In this document: positions 46,558 to 55,740 of the stretch, piece after piece
How the letters are laid out: the number at the start of each line of letters is the position of its first letter
Position numbering within the stretch: the stretch's first letter is position 1
Assembly (NCBI GenBank): GCA_947259485.1
Contig: CAMYLU010000003.1
Location: forward strand, 1 to 64,000
Length of the DNA: 64,000 nt
Origin: an uncultured Gammaproteobacteria bacterium
Lineage (GTDB): Bacteria; Pseudomonadota; Gammaproteobacteria; GCA-001735895
Direction of reading: 5' to 3'
Made by a program: the position numbers and the translations under genes
Notes under the pieces: model-generated
The model's input: the letters and a program-made list of their open reading frames with translations, nothing else
What the model was told of the DNA's origin: nothing
Database searches by the model: none

Positions 46558-48186
46558 CATATTGGGGTAAGCAGGCCCACCACCACCTTCCGGTACGGTC
46601 CAGTGAATGTTCTGGCTGGGATCCTTGATATCGCAGGTTTTGCAATGCACGCAGTTTTGCGCATTGATCTGCAGCGCAGGATTGCCGTCAATTTCGACAA
46701 TTTCATAAACCCCGGCCGGGCAGTAGCGTTGCTCGGGCGCATCGTATTTCTCGAGGTTTAGCGCAACCGGCACGCTGTCATCGCGCAGGCGTAAATGCGC
46801 GGGCTGGTTATCGTCATGGTAGGTACCGGACAGGTAAACCGAAGACGAACGATCGAAGCTGATGACTCCGTCGGGCTTCGGATATTCAATCACCGGGTAG
46901 TCGTTCTTGTTGCCGATCTGTTCATGGTCGGCGTGATGACCCATGGTCCAGGGCGCCTTGCCACGGAATATATAAGTTTCAAGCGCCGCGTTGATCAAGC
47001 CCCACCACAACCCTTTCTGAAAAGCGGGTCTAATGTTGCGCACCTGGTGCAACTCCTGCCACAGCCAGGATTGCTTTAATTGCTCTGGATAGGCAGTCGC
47101 CTCGAGCGCAGCGCCCGGGTTTTCCTCGTCGTACTCGGCCGGCAGCAGTTCAAATACGGCCTCGGCGGCTAGCATCGCCGATTTCATCGAAGTATGGGTG
47201 CCCTTGATCTTCGGTACGTTGAGAAAACCGGCAGTATCGCCAATCAACAGGCCACCCGGAAAAGTCAGCTTTGGAATCGACTGCAAACCACCTTCCGAAA
47301 TGGCGCGCGCGCCGTAGGAAACACGGGTGCCCCCTTCGAAGATCGGGCGAATATCCGGATGGTTCTTAAAGCGCTGAAATTCATCGAATGGACTTAAGTG
47401 CGGGTTGCGATAATCCAGCCCGATGACGAATCCAACCGCAACCTGGTTGTTCTCGTTATGGTAGAGAAACGAACCGCCGTAGGTATCGGACTTGAGCGGC
47501 CAGCCGATGGTATGCAGGGTCGCACCCTCGTTATGTACCTCGGGTTTAACTTCCCAGATTTCCTTGATGCCGATACCGTAAGTTTGCGGCTCGACCCCAT
47601 CTCGCAGGTTGTATTTCTGCATCAGCTCACCGCTGAGCGAGCCACGACAACCCTCGGCGAAGATCGTCTGGCGACCGATTAATTCGACCCCGGGCTCAAA
47701 GCTTTCGGTGGGTTCACCATCCTTGCCAATTCCCATATCACCGGTTGCAACGCCCCGCACCGCACCGCTTTCATCGTAAAGTACCTCGGCCGCGGCGAAG
47801 CCCGGGAAAATCTCTACCCCCAGCTCCTCGGCCTGCTCGGCGAGCCAGCGGCAAAGGTTGCCGAGGCTGATAATATAGTTACCCTCATTATGCATCTGTG
47901 GCGGCGTCGGCATCGAAAACGAACCCGATGCAGTCAGGTATTTGAACTGGTCGGACTTGACGGGCACGTTCAGCGGTGCACCCTTTTCCTTCCAGTCGGG
48001 AATTAATTCGCTGAGCGTGCGCGGTTCGACCACGGCCCCGGAAAGAATATGCGCACCGACTTCGGCACCCTTTTCGAGGATACAAATCGTGAGTTCACGT
48101 TCCTGTTCCTGCGCCAGTTGTGCCAGGCGGATGCCCATGGTCAACCCCGACGGTCCAGCGCCGACGATGACGACATCAAAATTCAT
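46555..48186 (-). CDS. Electron transfer flavoprotein-ubiquinone oxidoreductase
   Basis: ETF-QO passes electrons from ETF to ubiquinone at the membrane. About 543 residues: FAD-binding GAGPSGLTMGIRLAQ at the start, the ubiquinone/membrane loop region, and a C-terminal 4Fe-4S domain with one Cys in YCPAGVYEI and CVHCKTC. All four cluster cysteines are visible. ATG at 48184-48186 gives the usual MNFDVVIVGAGPSG; a GTG at 48201 is an alternative. The etfAB genes and acyl-CoA dehydrogenases are not adjacent. Confidence 0.95.
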   Translation of the reverse strand: MNFDVVIVGAGPSGLTMGIRLAQLAQEQERELTICILEKGAEVGAHILSGAVVEPRTLSELIPDWKEKGAPLNVPVKSDQFKYLTASGSFSMPTPPQMHNEGNYIISLGNLCRWLAEQAEELGVEIFPGFAAAEVLYDESGAVRGVATGDMGIGKDGEPTESFEPGVELIGRQTIFAEGCRGSLSGELMQKYNLRDGVEPQTYGIGIKEIWEVKPEVHNEGATLHTIGWPLKSDTYGGSFLYHNENNQVAVGFVIGLDYRNPHLSPFDEFQRFKNHPDIRPIFEGGTRVSYGARAISEGGLQSIPKLTFPGGLLIGDTAGFLNVPKIKGTHTSMKSAMLAAEAVFELLPAEYDEENPGAALEATAYPEQLKQSWLWQELHQVRNIRPAFQKGLWWGLINAALETYIFRGKAPWTMGHHADHEQIGNKNDYPVIEYPKPDGVISFDRSSSVYLSGTYHDDNQPAHLRLRDDSVPVALNLEKYDAPEQRYCPAGVYEIVEIDGNPALQINAQNCVHCKTCDIKDPSQNIHWTVPEGGGGPAYPNM

Positions 48187-48281
48187 TGCCTCTCTTTCCA
48201 CGATAAACCTCGGTTAGCCTGTTGGTCGACTTGAAAGCCGGCGAATTATAAATCAGTTATGGCCAAACAAAATAACGTTTT

Positions 48282-49037
48282 TTACACCGATTCCCTGTTT
48301 TTGAAGGTGATCACGAGTACGTCGCGGAAGGCTTCGGCACCCGCATCAATCTGCGTAATCGGGGTTACTCCATGATAGCAACGGCGATCGTTTACCAGTG
48401 CCATATCAAAAGGCTGGCGTAACAGGAATTCTCCTATCTGCCGGTTATCGGTGTCGAATATCGTCGTCGCTCCGCTATCGATATTGACGCGCTTGATCAT
48501 TACCACGATGACGAAATCAACGCCGTCTCGATGCATGCCTTCCGGTGTTGGTTTGCCGAGTCGACCGTCACGCGCCTCGATTCGAAACTGGTGCAACTCT
48601 ATATGCCATTGTTGATTACCCGATAGCTGGCTGAAAACCTGGTTGCCAAATTCAAGCAATGCGGCCAGTGTCATACTCTGGTGCAGGTCATCCAGAATCG
48701 GCGCGAAGTAGCGTGCCACCCCGCCGTTCAGCGGATTGTAATCAACGGTTTGATAGTGTGGCTGGTAGGGCATCAACTGCGCCCGTTCGCCCGCGTTCCA
48801 GATCGCGTAGGTCGCGTGCCGACGCTTGCGATACCTGCCGCCGTCGGCCATGTATTGATCTTCCTCGAGCCGACTCCAGCTGTCGAGAAATACCTGGTCG
48901 TCACCGATCGGTGTTGCCGCGATTGCTGACAGCAAAGCCGTTGCCTGCTCGGATTCGACGAACAGAAATTCATTCGCGCCGAGACCCGCAACGACATCGC
49001 TTATTTGCAATTCAGGAATCTCCGCTGCGATCACCAA
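48282..49037 (-). CDS. 2-oxoglutarate/Fe(II) dioxygenase, BsmA/IDO-type
   Basis: 251 residues matching the 2OG-Fe dioxygenase family that includes amino acid hydroxylases such as isoleucine dioxygenase. The iron ligands are His and Asp in MHRDGVDF and His in RCYHGVTPI, with Arg in FRDVLVITF for 2-oxoglutarate. It probably hydroxylates a free amino acid or similar compound. Starts are TTG 49037 or GTG 49034; no ATG is available. It lies 27 bp downstream of the TauA-like gene and may be in the same transcript as tpa. Confidence 0.82.
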   Translation of the reverse strand: MVIAAEIPELQISDVVAGLGANEFLFVESEQATALLSAIAATPIGDDQVFLDSWSRLEEDQYMADGGRYRKRRHATYAIWNAGERAQLMPYQPHYQTVDYNPLNGGVARYFAPILDDLHQSMTLAALLEFGNQVFSQLSGNQQWHIELHQFRIEARDGRLGKPTPEGMHRDGVDFVIVVMIKRVNIDSGATTIFDTDNRQIGEFLLRQPFDMALVNDRRCYHGVTPITQIDAGAEAFRDVLVITFKNRESV

Positions 49038-49064
49038 ATCACGCGCAGGGTATCAAGCGAACTG

Positions 49065-50069
49065 TTAGCGTAAAAATCGGGTGGTGATAAAACGGTCATA
49101 GCTATTCAGTGACTTGTCGAGCTGGCCCTGCTCGACGAAAAACTCGGCGAGGTCCCTGATATAAGTCGGTACCAGGCCAGCCATCCATGCAATCGATTTC
49201 TGTTCCTCGGCCAGTGGAAAGTCAAGATCCTGCAGTAACCGGTTGCTGTCCTCCAGGTTCAACCCGGCGGCGTGTGCGATAACCGCTTGCATCGACCCGG
49301 GATTCTTCACCCAGTGCTTGTTGGAGGCCTCGGTGACGTCGACGAAGGCCTGCACGATTTCGGGGTGCTCGGTCGCGAACTGCGTCGGCACCGTGACGAC
49401 ATCGAACAATCTCAGCCCGATGGACTCGAGTTCGGCACCCGTCATCAGCGGCTTGCCTGATCCATACATGCCGCGCAATGCGCTGCCGGACGCACAGGCC
49501 ATCGCAACATAGCCCTGTTCCAGCGCATAGGCTGAAGCAGCGTCGTCGGGCATCGGCAATATTTTGACTTCGGTTGAGTCGAGGCCCAGGTGATCCAGGA
49601 TTTTTAACAACCGGTAATGAGTGATACCGCCAACCCGGATTGCAATCTTCCGACCCGCGAGCTGAATTGCATTGACCCGGGTAATACCGAGATCGTCGCG
49701 CAGTACGCAATTATCGTTTTCCGGGTAACTGACCGCGATAGCGACCATGCTCAAATCGTTTCCGCCGCTTATGCCGAGCAGGAAAGGTAATTGACCCTGC
49801 GCGTAGGCAATCTGCACCTCACCCGATGCCATCGCCGCGGTCATTTCCGTGCCGTCGGCAAGGGCAACCCAGTTAACCTTGAGCCCGAGTGCTTCATCGT
49901 AAATCATTTTCGCCTGTGCAAACCGGCTTGGCGTCGGCCACTGTTGAACGTAGGCAACCGTGATCTCGGTTGGCTTGAGCCCGGCCGCGTTAACAGACAG
50001 GCCCGTGAGAATTGCGCACAGCGCTAGAGTGAAGATACTGGTTATCTTCACCAGGCAGATTTTAAACAT
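49065..50069 (-). CDS. Taurine/sulfonate ABC transporter substrate-binding protein (TauA-like)
   Basis: 334-residue periplasmic binding protein of the NMT1/TauA type: a signal peptide ending VNAAG, then ITVAYVQQWPTPSRFAQAKM, DGTEMTAAMASGEVQIAYAQ and GVDSTEVK-like ILDHLGLDSTEVKI. Its position between tpa and the oxygenase, next to Xsc, points to taurine as ligand. The permease and ATPase genes (tauB, tauC) are missing here, so it would have to use components encoded elsewhere. Confidence 0.85.
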   Translation of the reverse strand: MFKICLVKITSIFTLALCAILTGLSVNAAGLKPTEITVAYVQQWPTPSRFAQAKMIYDEALGLKVNWVALADGTEMTAAMASGEVQIAYAQGQLPFLLGISGGNDLSMVAIAVSYPENDNCVLRDDLGITRVNAIQLAGRKIAIRVGGITHYRLLKILDHLGLDSTEVKILPMPDDAASAYALEQGYVAMACASGSALRGMYGSGKPLMTGAELESIGLRLFDVVTVPTQFATEHPEIVQAFVDVTEASNKHWVKNPGSMQAVIAHAAGLNLEDSNRLLQDLDFPLAEEQKSIAWMAGLVPTYIRDLAEFFVEQGQLDKSLNSYDRFITTRFLR

Positions 50070-50083
50070 GTCGATATCGGGGC

Positions 50084-51454
50084 TTATTGCGCGACATTAC
50101 CCAGCGCGATGTCGATTGCGGTCACGATTTCATCGATATCATCACGCGTGCATATGAGCGCCGGGCTCAGGCAAAGCGTGTTGTTGTATTTGGGCAGGCT
50201 GCGATTGGTACGACCGATCATGACGCCCTGCTTCAGGCAGTCGCCTACCACCGCGGCAGCCACCGACTCGTCAACCGGCTCGCGCGTTTTGCGGTCTTTA
50301 ACCAGTTCGGCGCCGACAAACAGGCCCTTGCCGCGTACTTCGCCGATCATTTCGTGCTTGTCCATCAGTCCGTTCAAACCATCCATCAGGTAGTCACCCA
50401 TCTGGTTGACGTTATCGAGCAGGTTTTCGCGTTCAATGATGTTCATGTTGGCGAGTGCCGCCGCAGGACCGCCGGCACAGCCGCCGAATGTGCTGATATC
50501 ACGGAAGTAATGCAGCTTGTCACTCGGCTCGGCGAGAAATTCATTGAACAGGTCCTCGGTTGTTGCCAGCACCGAAATCGCCGCGTAACCACTGGCGACA
50601 CCCTTGGCCATGGTGACCATGTCGGGCTTGACGCCGTAATGCTGGTAACCAAACCACTTGCCGGTCCGTCCCATGCCACAGACAACCTCGTCGATGTGAA
50701 TCAGGACACCATACTTTGTGCAGATTTCCTGCACGGTTTCCCAGTAACCTTCAGGCGGGACGATCACGCCGCCACCCGCGGTAATGGGTTCCAGGCACAC
50801 CGAACCGATGGTGTCAGGGTCTTCCGAAAGGATAACCTTCTCGAGATCCTTTGCCGCCTGCACGCCGTAGTCAGGATCGCCACCACGTGGATCGCGGTAA
50901 GCCAGGCAATGCGGGATTTCGACGAAACCCGGAGTGAAAGGACCATACTGGTCTTTGCGTTGCGCCTGACCCCCCGCGCTCAGGGTGGTAATCGTGGTGC
51001 CGTGATAGTCGCGGTCACGATAGATAATCTTGTGCTTCTTGCCGTTGTTCTTCAGCGCGGCGAGCTGGCGCACCAGCTTGAAACCTTTCTCGTTGGCTTC
51101 CGATCCTGAATTGGCGTAATAGACGCGGCTCAGACCCGGCATTTTATCGATCAGTTTTTCGGCAAACTGGGCGCCGGGTATATTGCCCGCGGAATTGGCG
51201 AAGTAACACATCTTCGCGATTTGATCACGCACTGCATCGGCGATTTCTTCGCGACCGTAGCCGACGTTCACAGTCCAGACACCGCCGGAGACCGCGTCCA
51301 GGTATTCGCGCCCGTTGTGATCAGTAACCCTCAGTCCCTTGCCCTCGACGATGACCATGGGATCGGTCGACTGCCAGGGTTTGTGCTGTACGAGGTGATG
51401 CCACAGGTGATTCCGGTCGCTACCGACTATTTCATTAATGTTTTCTGGTTTCAT
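50084..51454 (-). CDS. tpa: Taurine-pyruvate aminotransferase
   Basis: 456-residue class III (omega) aminotransferase with the PLP Lys in TMAKGVASGYA and the Asp in HIDEVVCGMGRTGKWFG. The sequence RDISTFGGCAGGPAAALANM and its place next to the MocR regulator and near xsc support taurine:pyruvate specificity (taurine + pyruvate -> sulfoacetaldehyde + alanine). The TauA-like gene begins 14 bp downstream. Other beta-alanine or diamine transaminases share the fold, but the context is decisive. Confidence 0.92.
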   Translation of the reverse strand: MKPENINEIVGSDRNHLWHHLVQHKPWQSTDPMVIVEGKGLRVTDHNGREYLDAVSGGVWTVNVGYGREEIADAVRDQIAKMCYFANSAGNIPGAQFAEKLIDKMPGLSRVYYANSGSEANEKGFKLVRQLAALKNNGKKHKIIYRDRDYHGTTITTLSAGGQAQRKDQYGPFTPGFVEIPHCLAYRDPRGGDPDYGVQAAKDLEKVILSEDPDTIGSVCLEPITAGGGVIVPPEGYWETVQEICTKYGVLIHIDEVVCGMGRTGKWFGYQHYGVKPDMVTMAKGVASGYAAISVLATTEDLFNEFLAEPSDKLHYFRDISTFGGCAGGPAAALANMNIIERENLLDNVNQMGDYLMDGLNGLMDKHEMIGEVRGKGLFVGAELVKDRKTREPVDESVAAAVVGDCLKQGVMIGRTNRSLPKYNNTLCLSPALICTRDDIDEIVTAIDIALGNVAQ

Positions 51455-51536
51455 CGCACTCTCCGCTCAGGGGCCTGACTGCACAACAGGTCAGGGGAAA
51501 CAGAGGCTAAATGCTATCGAACAAGTTACAATAGAG

Positions 51537-51564
51537 CCAGATTGTGCCAATTGTATAGACCAAT
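51537..51564 (-). promoter_or_regulatory. Candidate MocR-type operator between tpa and the regulator gene
   Basis: The 120-bp divergent region contains direct repeats on the minus strand: TTGGTCTATAC (51553-51563) and TTGGCACAATC (51540-51550), with a third degenerate CTGGC at 51536-51540. MocR proteins often bind direct repeats between divergent genes. Similar TTGGT repeats precede xsc. Confidence 0.45.
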
Positions 51565-51574
51565 TTAAAAATCG

Positions 51575-53065
51575 ATGCAAAACCGAAGCGATCACATGAT
51601 GTGGAACCAGTTATTTCGCATCTCAAAGGACCGTAAAATCAGCTACCAGCGTCAGCTGCGAGAAATGATTGTCAGCGCGATCCTGGATGACAAGCTGCCG
51701 CTCGAAATCGCGCTGCCGTCGTCGCGGGAACTCGCACGCCATCTCGGTATCGCGCGCAATACCGTGGTGCTCGCCTACCAGCAATTGATCGACGAGGGTT
51801 ACCTGGTCGCGCGTGAGCGCAGCGGTTACTACATCGATAAAACCATTCTCGACGGACGCGTGCGGGTGGAGCCTCTCAAGTTCGAGGGCGAACATAAACC
51901 ACCGGACTGGAAACGGCACATCAAGTTTCATCCGTCGCAACAGCGCAATATCGTAAAACCGGTGGACTGGAAAAAGTACCGCTACCCGTTCCTGTTCGGG
52001 CAACTAGATCCGGATCTGTTTCCGGTCGCAGACTGGCGTGAATGCTGCCGCCAGGCGCTCAGCGTCAGCGACATCCAGGATGTCACGCCCGATGCCATTG
52101 ATACCGATGATCCGTTGTTGATCGAACAGATCCAGGCGCGCATCCTGCCCCGCCGCGGCGTCTGGGCCGCTCGCGACGAAATCCTGATCACGATGGGCGC
52201 GCAGCAGGCACTATATATACTCGCCGACCTGCTGATCCAGAAAGGCACCCGCGTCGGCATCGAAAACCCGGGCTATCCGGACGCGCGCAATATCTTCGAG
52301 CTCAAATCACCCAAGGTGGTGCCGCTCAAAGTCGATGAACAGGGAGTTATTCCGGGCGCTGACCTGAACTCCTGCGAATTTGTCTATGTCACCCCGAGCC
52401 ACCAGTCGCCGACCACGGTAACGATGCCGCTTGAACGCCGTGAGCATTTACTGAAACAGGCCGAGCAGCATGATTTTCTGATCATCGAGGACGATTACGA
52501 AAGCGAAATCAACTTTATCGGAGAACCGACCCCGGCATTAAAAAGCCTCGATGGCAACGAAAGAGTCATTTACGTGGGCAGCCTGTCGAAGACGCTCGCA
52601 CCCGGCCTGCGCCTGGGTTACATGGTTGCGCCGAAGGCATTGATCCGGGAGGCGCGTGCGTTACGCCGTTTGATGGTACGTCATCCGCCGGCCAACAATC
52701 AGCGTATCGTGGCCCTGTTCCTGTCGATGGGTCACCACGATTCACTGATCCACCGTCTCAGCCAGACTTACAAGGAACGCTGGCAGGTCATGGGCAAAGC
52801 CCTCAATCGACATTTGCCGGAATCGTCACGCATCCCGTCGTTTGGCGGCACCTCTTACTGGGTCGAAGGGCCCGCTAAACTCGATACGCGCAAGCTCAAG
52901 GAAAGTGCACGCTCGGCCGGCATCCTGATCGAATCCGGCGACATCTATTTCATGCAGGAAAAACCACCACTCAATTTCATTCGCCTCGGCTATTCGTCGA
53001 TCAGCGCGCGCCAGATCGAACCCGGTATCAGAAAGCTCGCCGGCCTCATCCACGACATGAACTAA
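51575..53065 (+). CDS. MocR/PdxR-type GntR regulator, TauR-like
   Basis: 496 residues: an N-terminal GntR winged helix (about 15-85, LPSSRELARHLGIARNTVVLAYQQL) and a C-terminal class I aminotransferase-like domain (about 130-490) with the PLP Lys in YVGSLSKTLAPGLRLGYM. This is the MocR layout, and TauR of this family activates taurine genes. Divergence from tpa and nearness to xsc fit. Starts 51575 or 51596 are both possible, with no clear ribosome binding site. PLP and taurine as effectors are inferred. Confidence 0.85.
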   Translation: MQNRSDHMMWNQLFRISKDRKISYQRQLREMIVSAILDDKLPLEIALPSSRELARHLGIARNTVVLAYQQLIDEGYLVARERSGYYIDKTILDGRVRVEPLKFEGEHKPPDWKRHIKFHPSQQRNIVKPVDWKKYRYPFLFGQLDPDLFPVADWRECCRQALSVSDIQDVTPDAIDTDDPLLIEQIQARILPRRGVWAARDEILITMGAQQALYILADLLIQKGTRVGIENPGYPDARNIFELKSPKVVPLKVDEQGVIPGADLNSCEFVYVTPSHQSPTTVTMPLERREHLLKQAEQHDFLIIEDDYESEINFIGEPTPALKSLDGNERVIYVGSLSKTLAPGLRLGYMVAPKALIREARALRRLMVRHPPANNQRIVALFLSMGHHDSLIHRLSQTYKERWQVMGKALNRHLPESSRIPSFGGTSYWVEGPAKLDTRKLKESARSAGILIESGDIYFMQEKPPLNFIRLGYSSISARQIEPGIRKLAGLIHDMN

Positions 53066-53097
53066 CCGCCGACTTCCCTTGCTGTCATACCACGGCC

Positions 53098-53195
53098 TCA
53101 AAGAATGTCATCCCGCGGCTTGACCGCGGGACCCAGTATCAAGAGATGCTCCAGTTATTAGCTGGATACCGCGGTCAAGCCGCGGTATGACAGAA
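53098..53195. repeat. Composite palindromic intergenic repeat, copy 5
   Basis: Two outward-mirrored stems: GTCATCCCGCGGCTTGACCG...CGGGA on the left and CCGCGGTCAAGCCGCGGTAT...GACA on the right, joined by about 30 bp that include CCAG and CTGG. The whole unit reads the same on both strands in outline, as in copies 1 and 2. Confidence 0.85.
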
Positions 53196-53267
53196 AGGCA
53201 AGCTGGCAGGATGACATTCCTTAAGTTTGATGGATAACAATTTTTTTTCTGAATGAGGTACCGAAAG

Positions 53268-53331
53268 TTGGTGTTAACTTAATAACTCAGGCACCGGTTG
53301 GTATCACCGATACCCTCCAACTGGTACTACA
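53268..53331 (+). promoter_or_regulatory. Repeats upstream of xsc, possible regulator binding sites
   Basis: TTGGTGTTAAC (53268-53278), TTGGTATCACC (53298-53308) and CTGGTACTAC (53321-53330) share a motif with the tpa/regulator region. Between them GGTATC-ACC-GATACC (53300-53314) is a perfect inverted repeat. These may be TauR-type or PLP-regulator sites; inference from position and similarity. Confidence 0.4.
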
Positions 53332-53395
53332 AGAAAAAAGCGGTTGGCTTATTTTAGCCGGCCACAAAAATTAGACCCTCACCGAGGACAGCGCA

Positions 53396-55177
53396 ATGAA
53401 AATGACTACCGAAGAAGCCTTCATCAAGGTTCTGCAGATGCACGGCATCGAGCACGCCTTTGGAATTATCGGCTCGGCAATGATGCCGATTTCTGACCTG
53501 TTCCCCGAGGCGGGCATCAAGTTCTGGGATTGCGCACACGAATGCAACGCCGGCATGAGCGCCGACGGCTACACCCGCGTCACCGGCAAGATGTCGATGG
53601 CTATCGCGCAGAACGGTCCCGGCATCACCAACTTCGTGACCCCGGTGATGACCGCTTTCTGGAATCACACGCCGATGCTGCTGGTGACCCCGCAGGCGGC
53701 CAACAAAACCATCGAGCAAGGCGGCTTCCAGGAAGTCAAGCAGATGGAAATCTTTGAAAACTGCGTCTGTTATCAGGAAGAAGTACGTGATCCAAGCCGC
53801 ATGGCGGAAGTGCTGAACCGCGTTATCGAAAACGCATTTCGTGGTAGCGCCCCTGCCCAAATCAACATCCCACGCGACTACTGGACCCAGGTCATCGATA
53901 TCGATTTGCCTCGTCCCATCACGCTGGAACGCTCACCCGGCGGCAAAGAAGCGATCGCACAGGCGGCCGCGCTGTTGTCCACAGCTGAGTTCCCGGTAAT
54001 CCTGAACGGCGCCGGCGTCGTGCTCGCGGGTGGTATCGATGCTTCTGTCAAACTGGCCGAACGCCTTGACGCACCGGTTTGCTGTAACTACCAGCACAAT
54101 GACGCCTTCCCGGGCTCACATCCGCTTTCGGCAGGACCGCTTGGTTATAACGGCTCCAAGGCGGCGATGGAATTGATCGCGAAGGCCGACGTGGTGCTAG
54201 CGCTCGGCACACGCCTGAACCCGTTCTCGACACTGCCCGGTTATGGCATCGATTACTGGCCTAAAGGCGCCAAAATCATCCAGGTCGACATCAACGCCGG
54301 TCGTATCGGCCGCACCAAGAATGTCGATGTCGCCATCGTTGGCGATGCCAGGCAGGTCGCGGAGCAGCTGCTGGCACAACTCAGCGACAGCGCGGGTGAT
54401 GCGGGCCGCGAAGCGCGCAAGACGCTGATCGCCGAAACCAAGGATAACTGGCAGCGCGAACTGGCGGAAATGATTTACGAAGAAGACACCGACGAGGGCA
54501 TCACCTGGAACGAACGCGCACGCAACCGCGATCCCGAGCGCATGTCACCACGCCAGGCCTGGCAGGCGATTATGAAAGCGATGCCCCCGGACGCAATGGT
54601 GTCGTCCGACATTGGTAACAACTGTGCCATCGGCAACGCTTATCCCAGTTTCGAGCAAGGTCGCAAGTACCTCGCACCCGGGCTGTTCGGTCCCTGCGGT
54701 TACGGCCTGCCGTCAATTCTCGGCGCCAAGATCGGCCGTCCCGACGTGCCCGCGATCGGTTTTGCAGGCGACGGTGCGTTTGGCATTTCGATGAACGAAA
54801 TGACCGCCTGCGGCCGCAACGACTGGCCGGCGATCACGATGATCATCTTCCGTAACTACCAATGGGGCGCAGAGAAGCGCAACACCACGCTGTGGTACGA
54901 CGATAACTTCGTCGGTACCGAGCTCAACGTCGGCGTCGAGTATGCGCAAATCGCCGAAGCCTGCGGCGTCAAGGGCGTCAAGGCCGAAACCATGGACGGC
55001 CTGACTGCGGCACTCGGGATCGCGGTTAAAGAACAAATGGAAGACAATGTCACTACCTACATCGAAGTCGTGCTCAACCAGGAACTGGGCGAGCCCTTCC
55101 GCCGTGACGCGATGAAAGCACCAGTTGCAGTAGCCGGCATCGATCCCGCCGACATGCGCCCTCAAAAGGGCAGCTGA
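53396..55177 (+). CDS. xsc: Sulfoacetaldehyde acetyltransferase
   Basis: Xsc is a thiamine-diphosphate enzyme that turns sulfoacetaldehyde and phosphate into acetyl phosphate and sulfite. The 593-residue protein has the three ThDP-enzyme domains, with HECNAGMSADGYTRVTGK, the ThDP motif GDGAFGISMNEMTACGRN and YQWGAEKRNTTLWYDDNFVG, characteristic of Xsc rather than acetolactate synthase. GAGGA precedes the ATG. Tpa upstream in the pathway and Pta downstream are in the window. A sulfite exporter or dehydrogenase is not. Confidence 0.96.
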   Translation: MKMTTEEAFIKVLQMHGIEHAFGIIGSAMMPISDLFPEAGIKFWDCAHECNAGMSADGYTRVTGKMSMAIAQNGPGITNFVTPVMTAFWNHTPMLLVTPQAANKTIEQGGFQEVKQMEIFENCVCYQEEVRDPSRMAEVLNRVIENAFRGSAPAQINIPRDYWTQVIDIDLPRPITLERSPGGKEAIAQAAALLSTAEFPVILNGAGVVLAGGIDASVKLAERLDAPVCCNYQHNDAFPGSHPLSAGPLGYNGSKAAMELIAKADVVLALGTRLNPFSTLPGYGIDYWPKGAKIIQVDINAGRIGRTKNVDVAIVGDARQVAEQLLAQLSDSAGDAGREARKTLIAETKDNWQRELAEMIYEEDTDEGITWNERARNRDPERMSPRQAWQAIMKAMPPDAMVSSDIGNNCAIGNAYPSFEQGRKYLAPGLFGPCGYGLPSILGAKIGRPDVPAIGFAGDGAFGISMNEMTACGRNDWPAITMIIFRNYQWGAEKRNTTLWYDDNFVGTELNVGVEYAQIAEACGVKGVKAETMDGLTAALGIAVKEQMEDNVTTYIEVVLNQELGEPFRRDAMKAPVAVAGIDPADMRPQKGS

Positions 55178-55190
55178 ATAACAAGCCGTT

Positions 55191-55277
55191 ACAAGATCCC
55201 CGCTTGCGCGGGGATGACGGTAGAACTGTGCGGGGATGACAATTAACTGAAGTCATTCCCGCGCAAGCGGGAATCTT
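55191..55277. repeat. Palindromic intergenic repeat, copy 6, left of the GIY-YIG gene
   Basis: Starts CAAGATCCCCGCTTGCGCGG, continues with GGATGACGG, ends with a second stem CCCGCGCAAGCGGG and AATCTT. It is a near copy, in the same orientation, of 55638-55724 on the other side of the GIY-YIG gene. Confidence 0.9.
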
Positions 55278-55329
55278 GCAACAATATCATGCTAGTATTC
55301 ATGGTCCCTAAATCTTCAAGGAAGAAGAA

Positions 55330-55626
55330 ATGGATCGCGAATTTCCCTGTGTTTACCTGCTAGCCAGCAAACCCCAGGGTGTCCTCTACACCGGAGTAAC
55401 CTCAAATCTTAAATCCAGAATCTGGCAGCATAAGCAAAAGCTCGTCGCTGGATTTTCCAAAAAATATAATGCTGACCGTTTAGTCTGGTATGAGCAGCAT
55501 GCAGATATTTATGCTGCGATTTTTCGAGAAAAGCAAATTAAGAAATGGAATCGGGGCTGGAAGATCGAGTTAATCGAATCCAGGAATCCGGATTGGACGG
55601 ATCTTTATCAAGACATTCTGGGTTAG
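55330..55626 (+). CDS. GIY-YIG family endonuclease-like protein
   Basis: 98 residues of the small UPF0213/YhbQ-like GIY-YIG group: VYLLASKP for the GIY part, LYTGVTSNLKSRIWQH for the YIG part with the catalytic Arg, and FREKQIKKWNRGWKIELIE with the Glu and the conserved KKW. No DNA-binding domain is attached. AAGGAAG precedes the ATG. It is the only gene between xsc and the pil operon and is bracketed by direct copies of the palindromic repeat. Such proteins have been found near repeats in other genomes (recollection, not checked). Role unknown. Confidence 0.88.
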   Translation: MDREFPCVYLLASKPQGVLYTGVTSNLKSRIWQHKQKLVAGFSKKYNADRLVWYEQHADIYAAIFREKQIKKWNRGWKIELIESRNPDWTDLYQDILG

Positions 55627-55637
55627 GTCAAAATGTT

Positions 55638-55724
55638 GCAAGATCCCCGCTTTCGCGGGGATGACGGAGGAAACTTGTGGGGACGACAATTATTTGAAGT
55701 CATTCCCGCGCAAGCGGGAATCTC
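55638..55724. repeat. Palindromic intergenic repeat, copy 7, right of the GIY-YIG gene
   Basis: Same layout as 55191-55277 with about 80 percent identity by eye: left stem CCCCGCTTTCGCGGGG, GATGACGG, spacer, GTCATTCCCGCG-CAAG-CGGGAAT. Confidence 0.9.
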
Positions 55725-55740
55725 ATAACGCGCCGTCATT

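Noticed and set aside
46233-46742. Minus-strand 169-residue open frame
   Set aside because: It covers repeats, a perfect hairpin and the antisense-phase 3' end of ETF-QO; no family resemblance.
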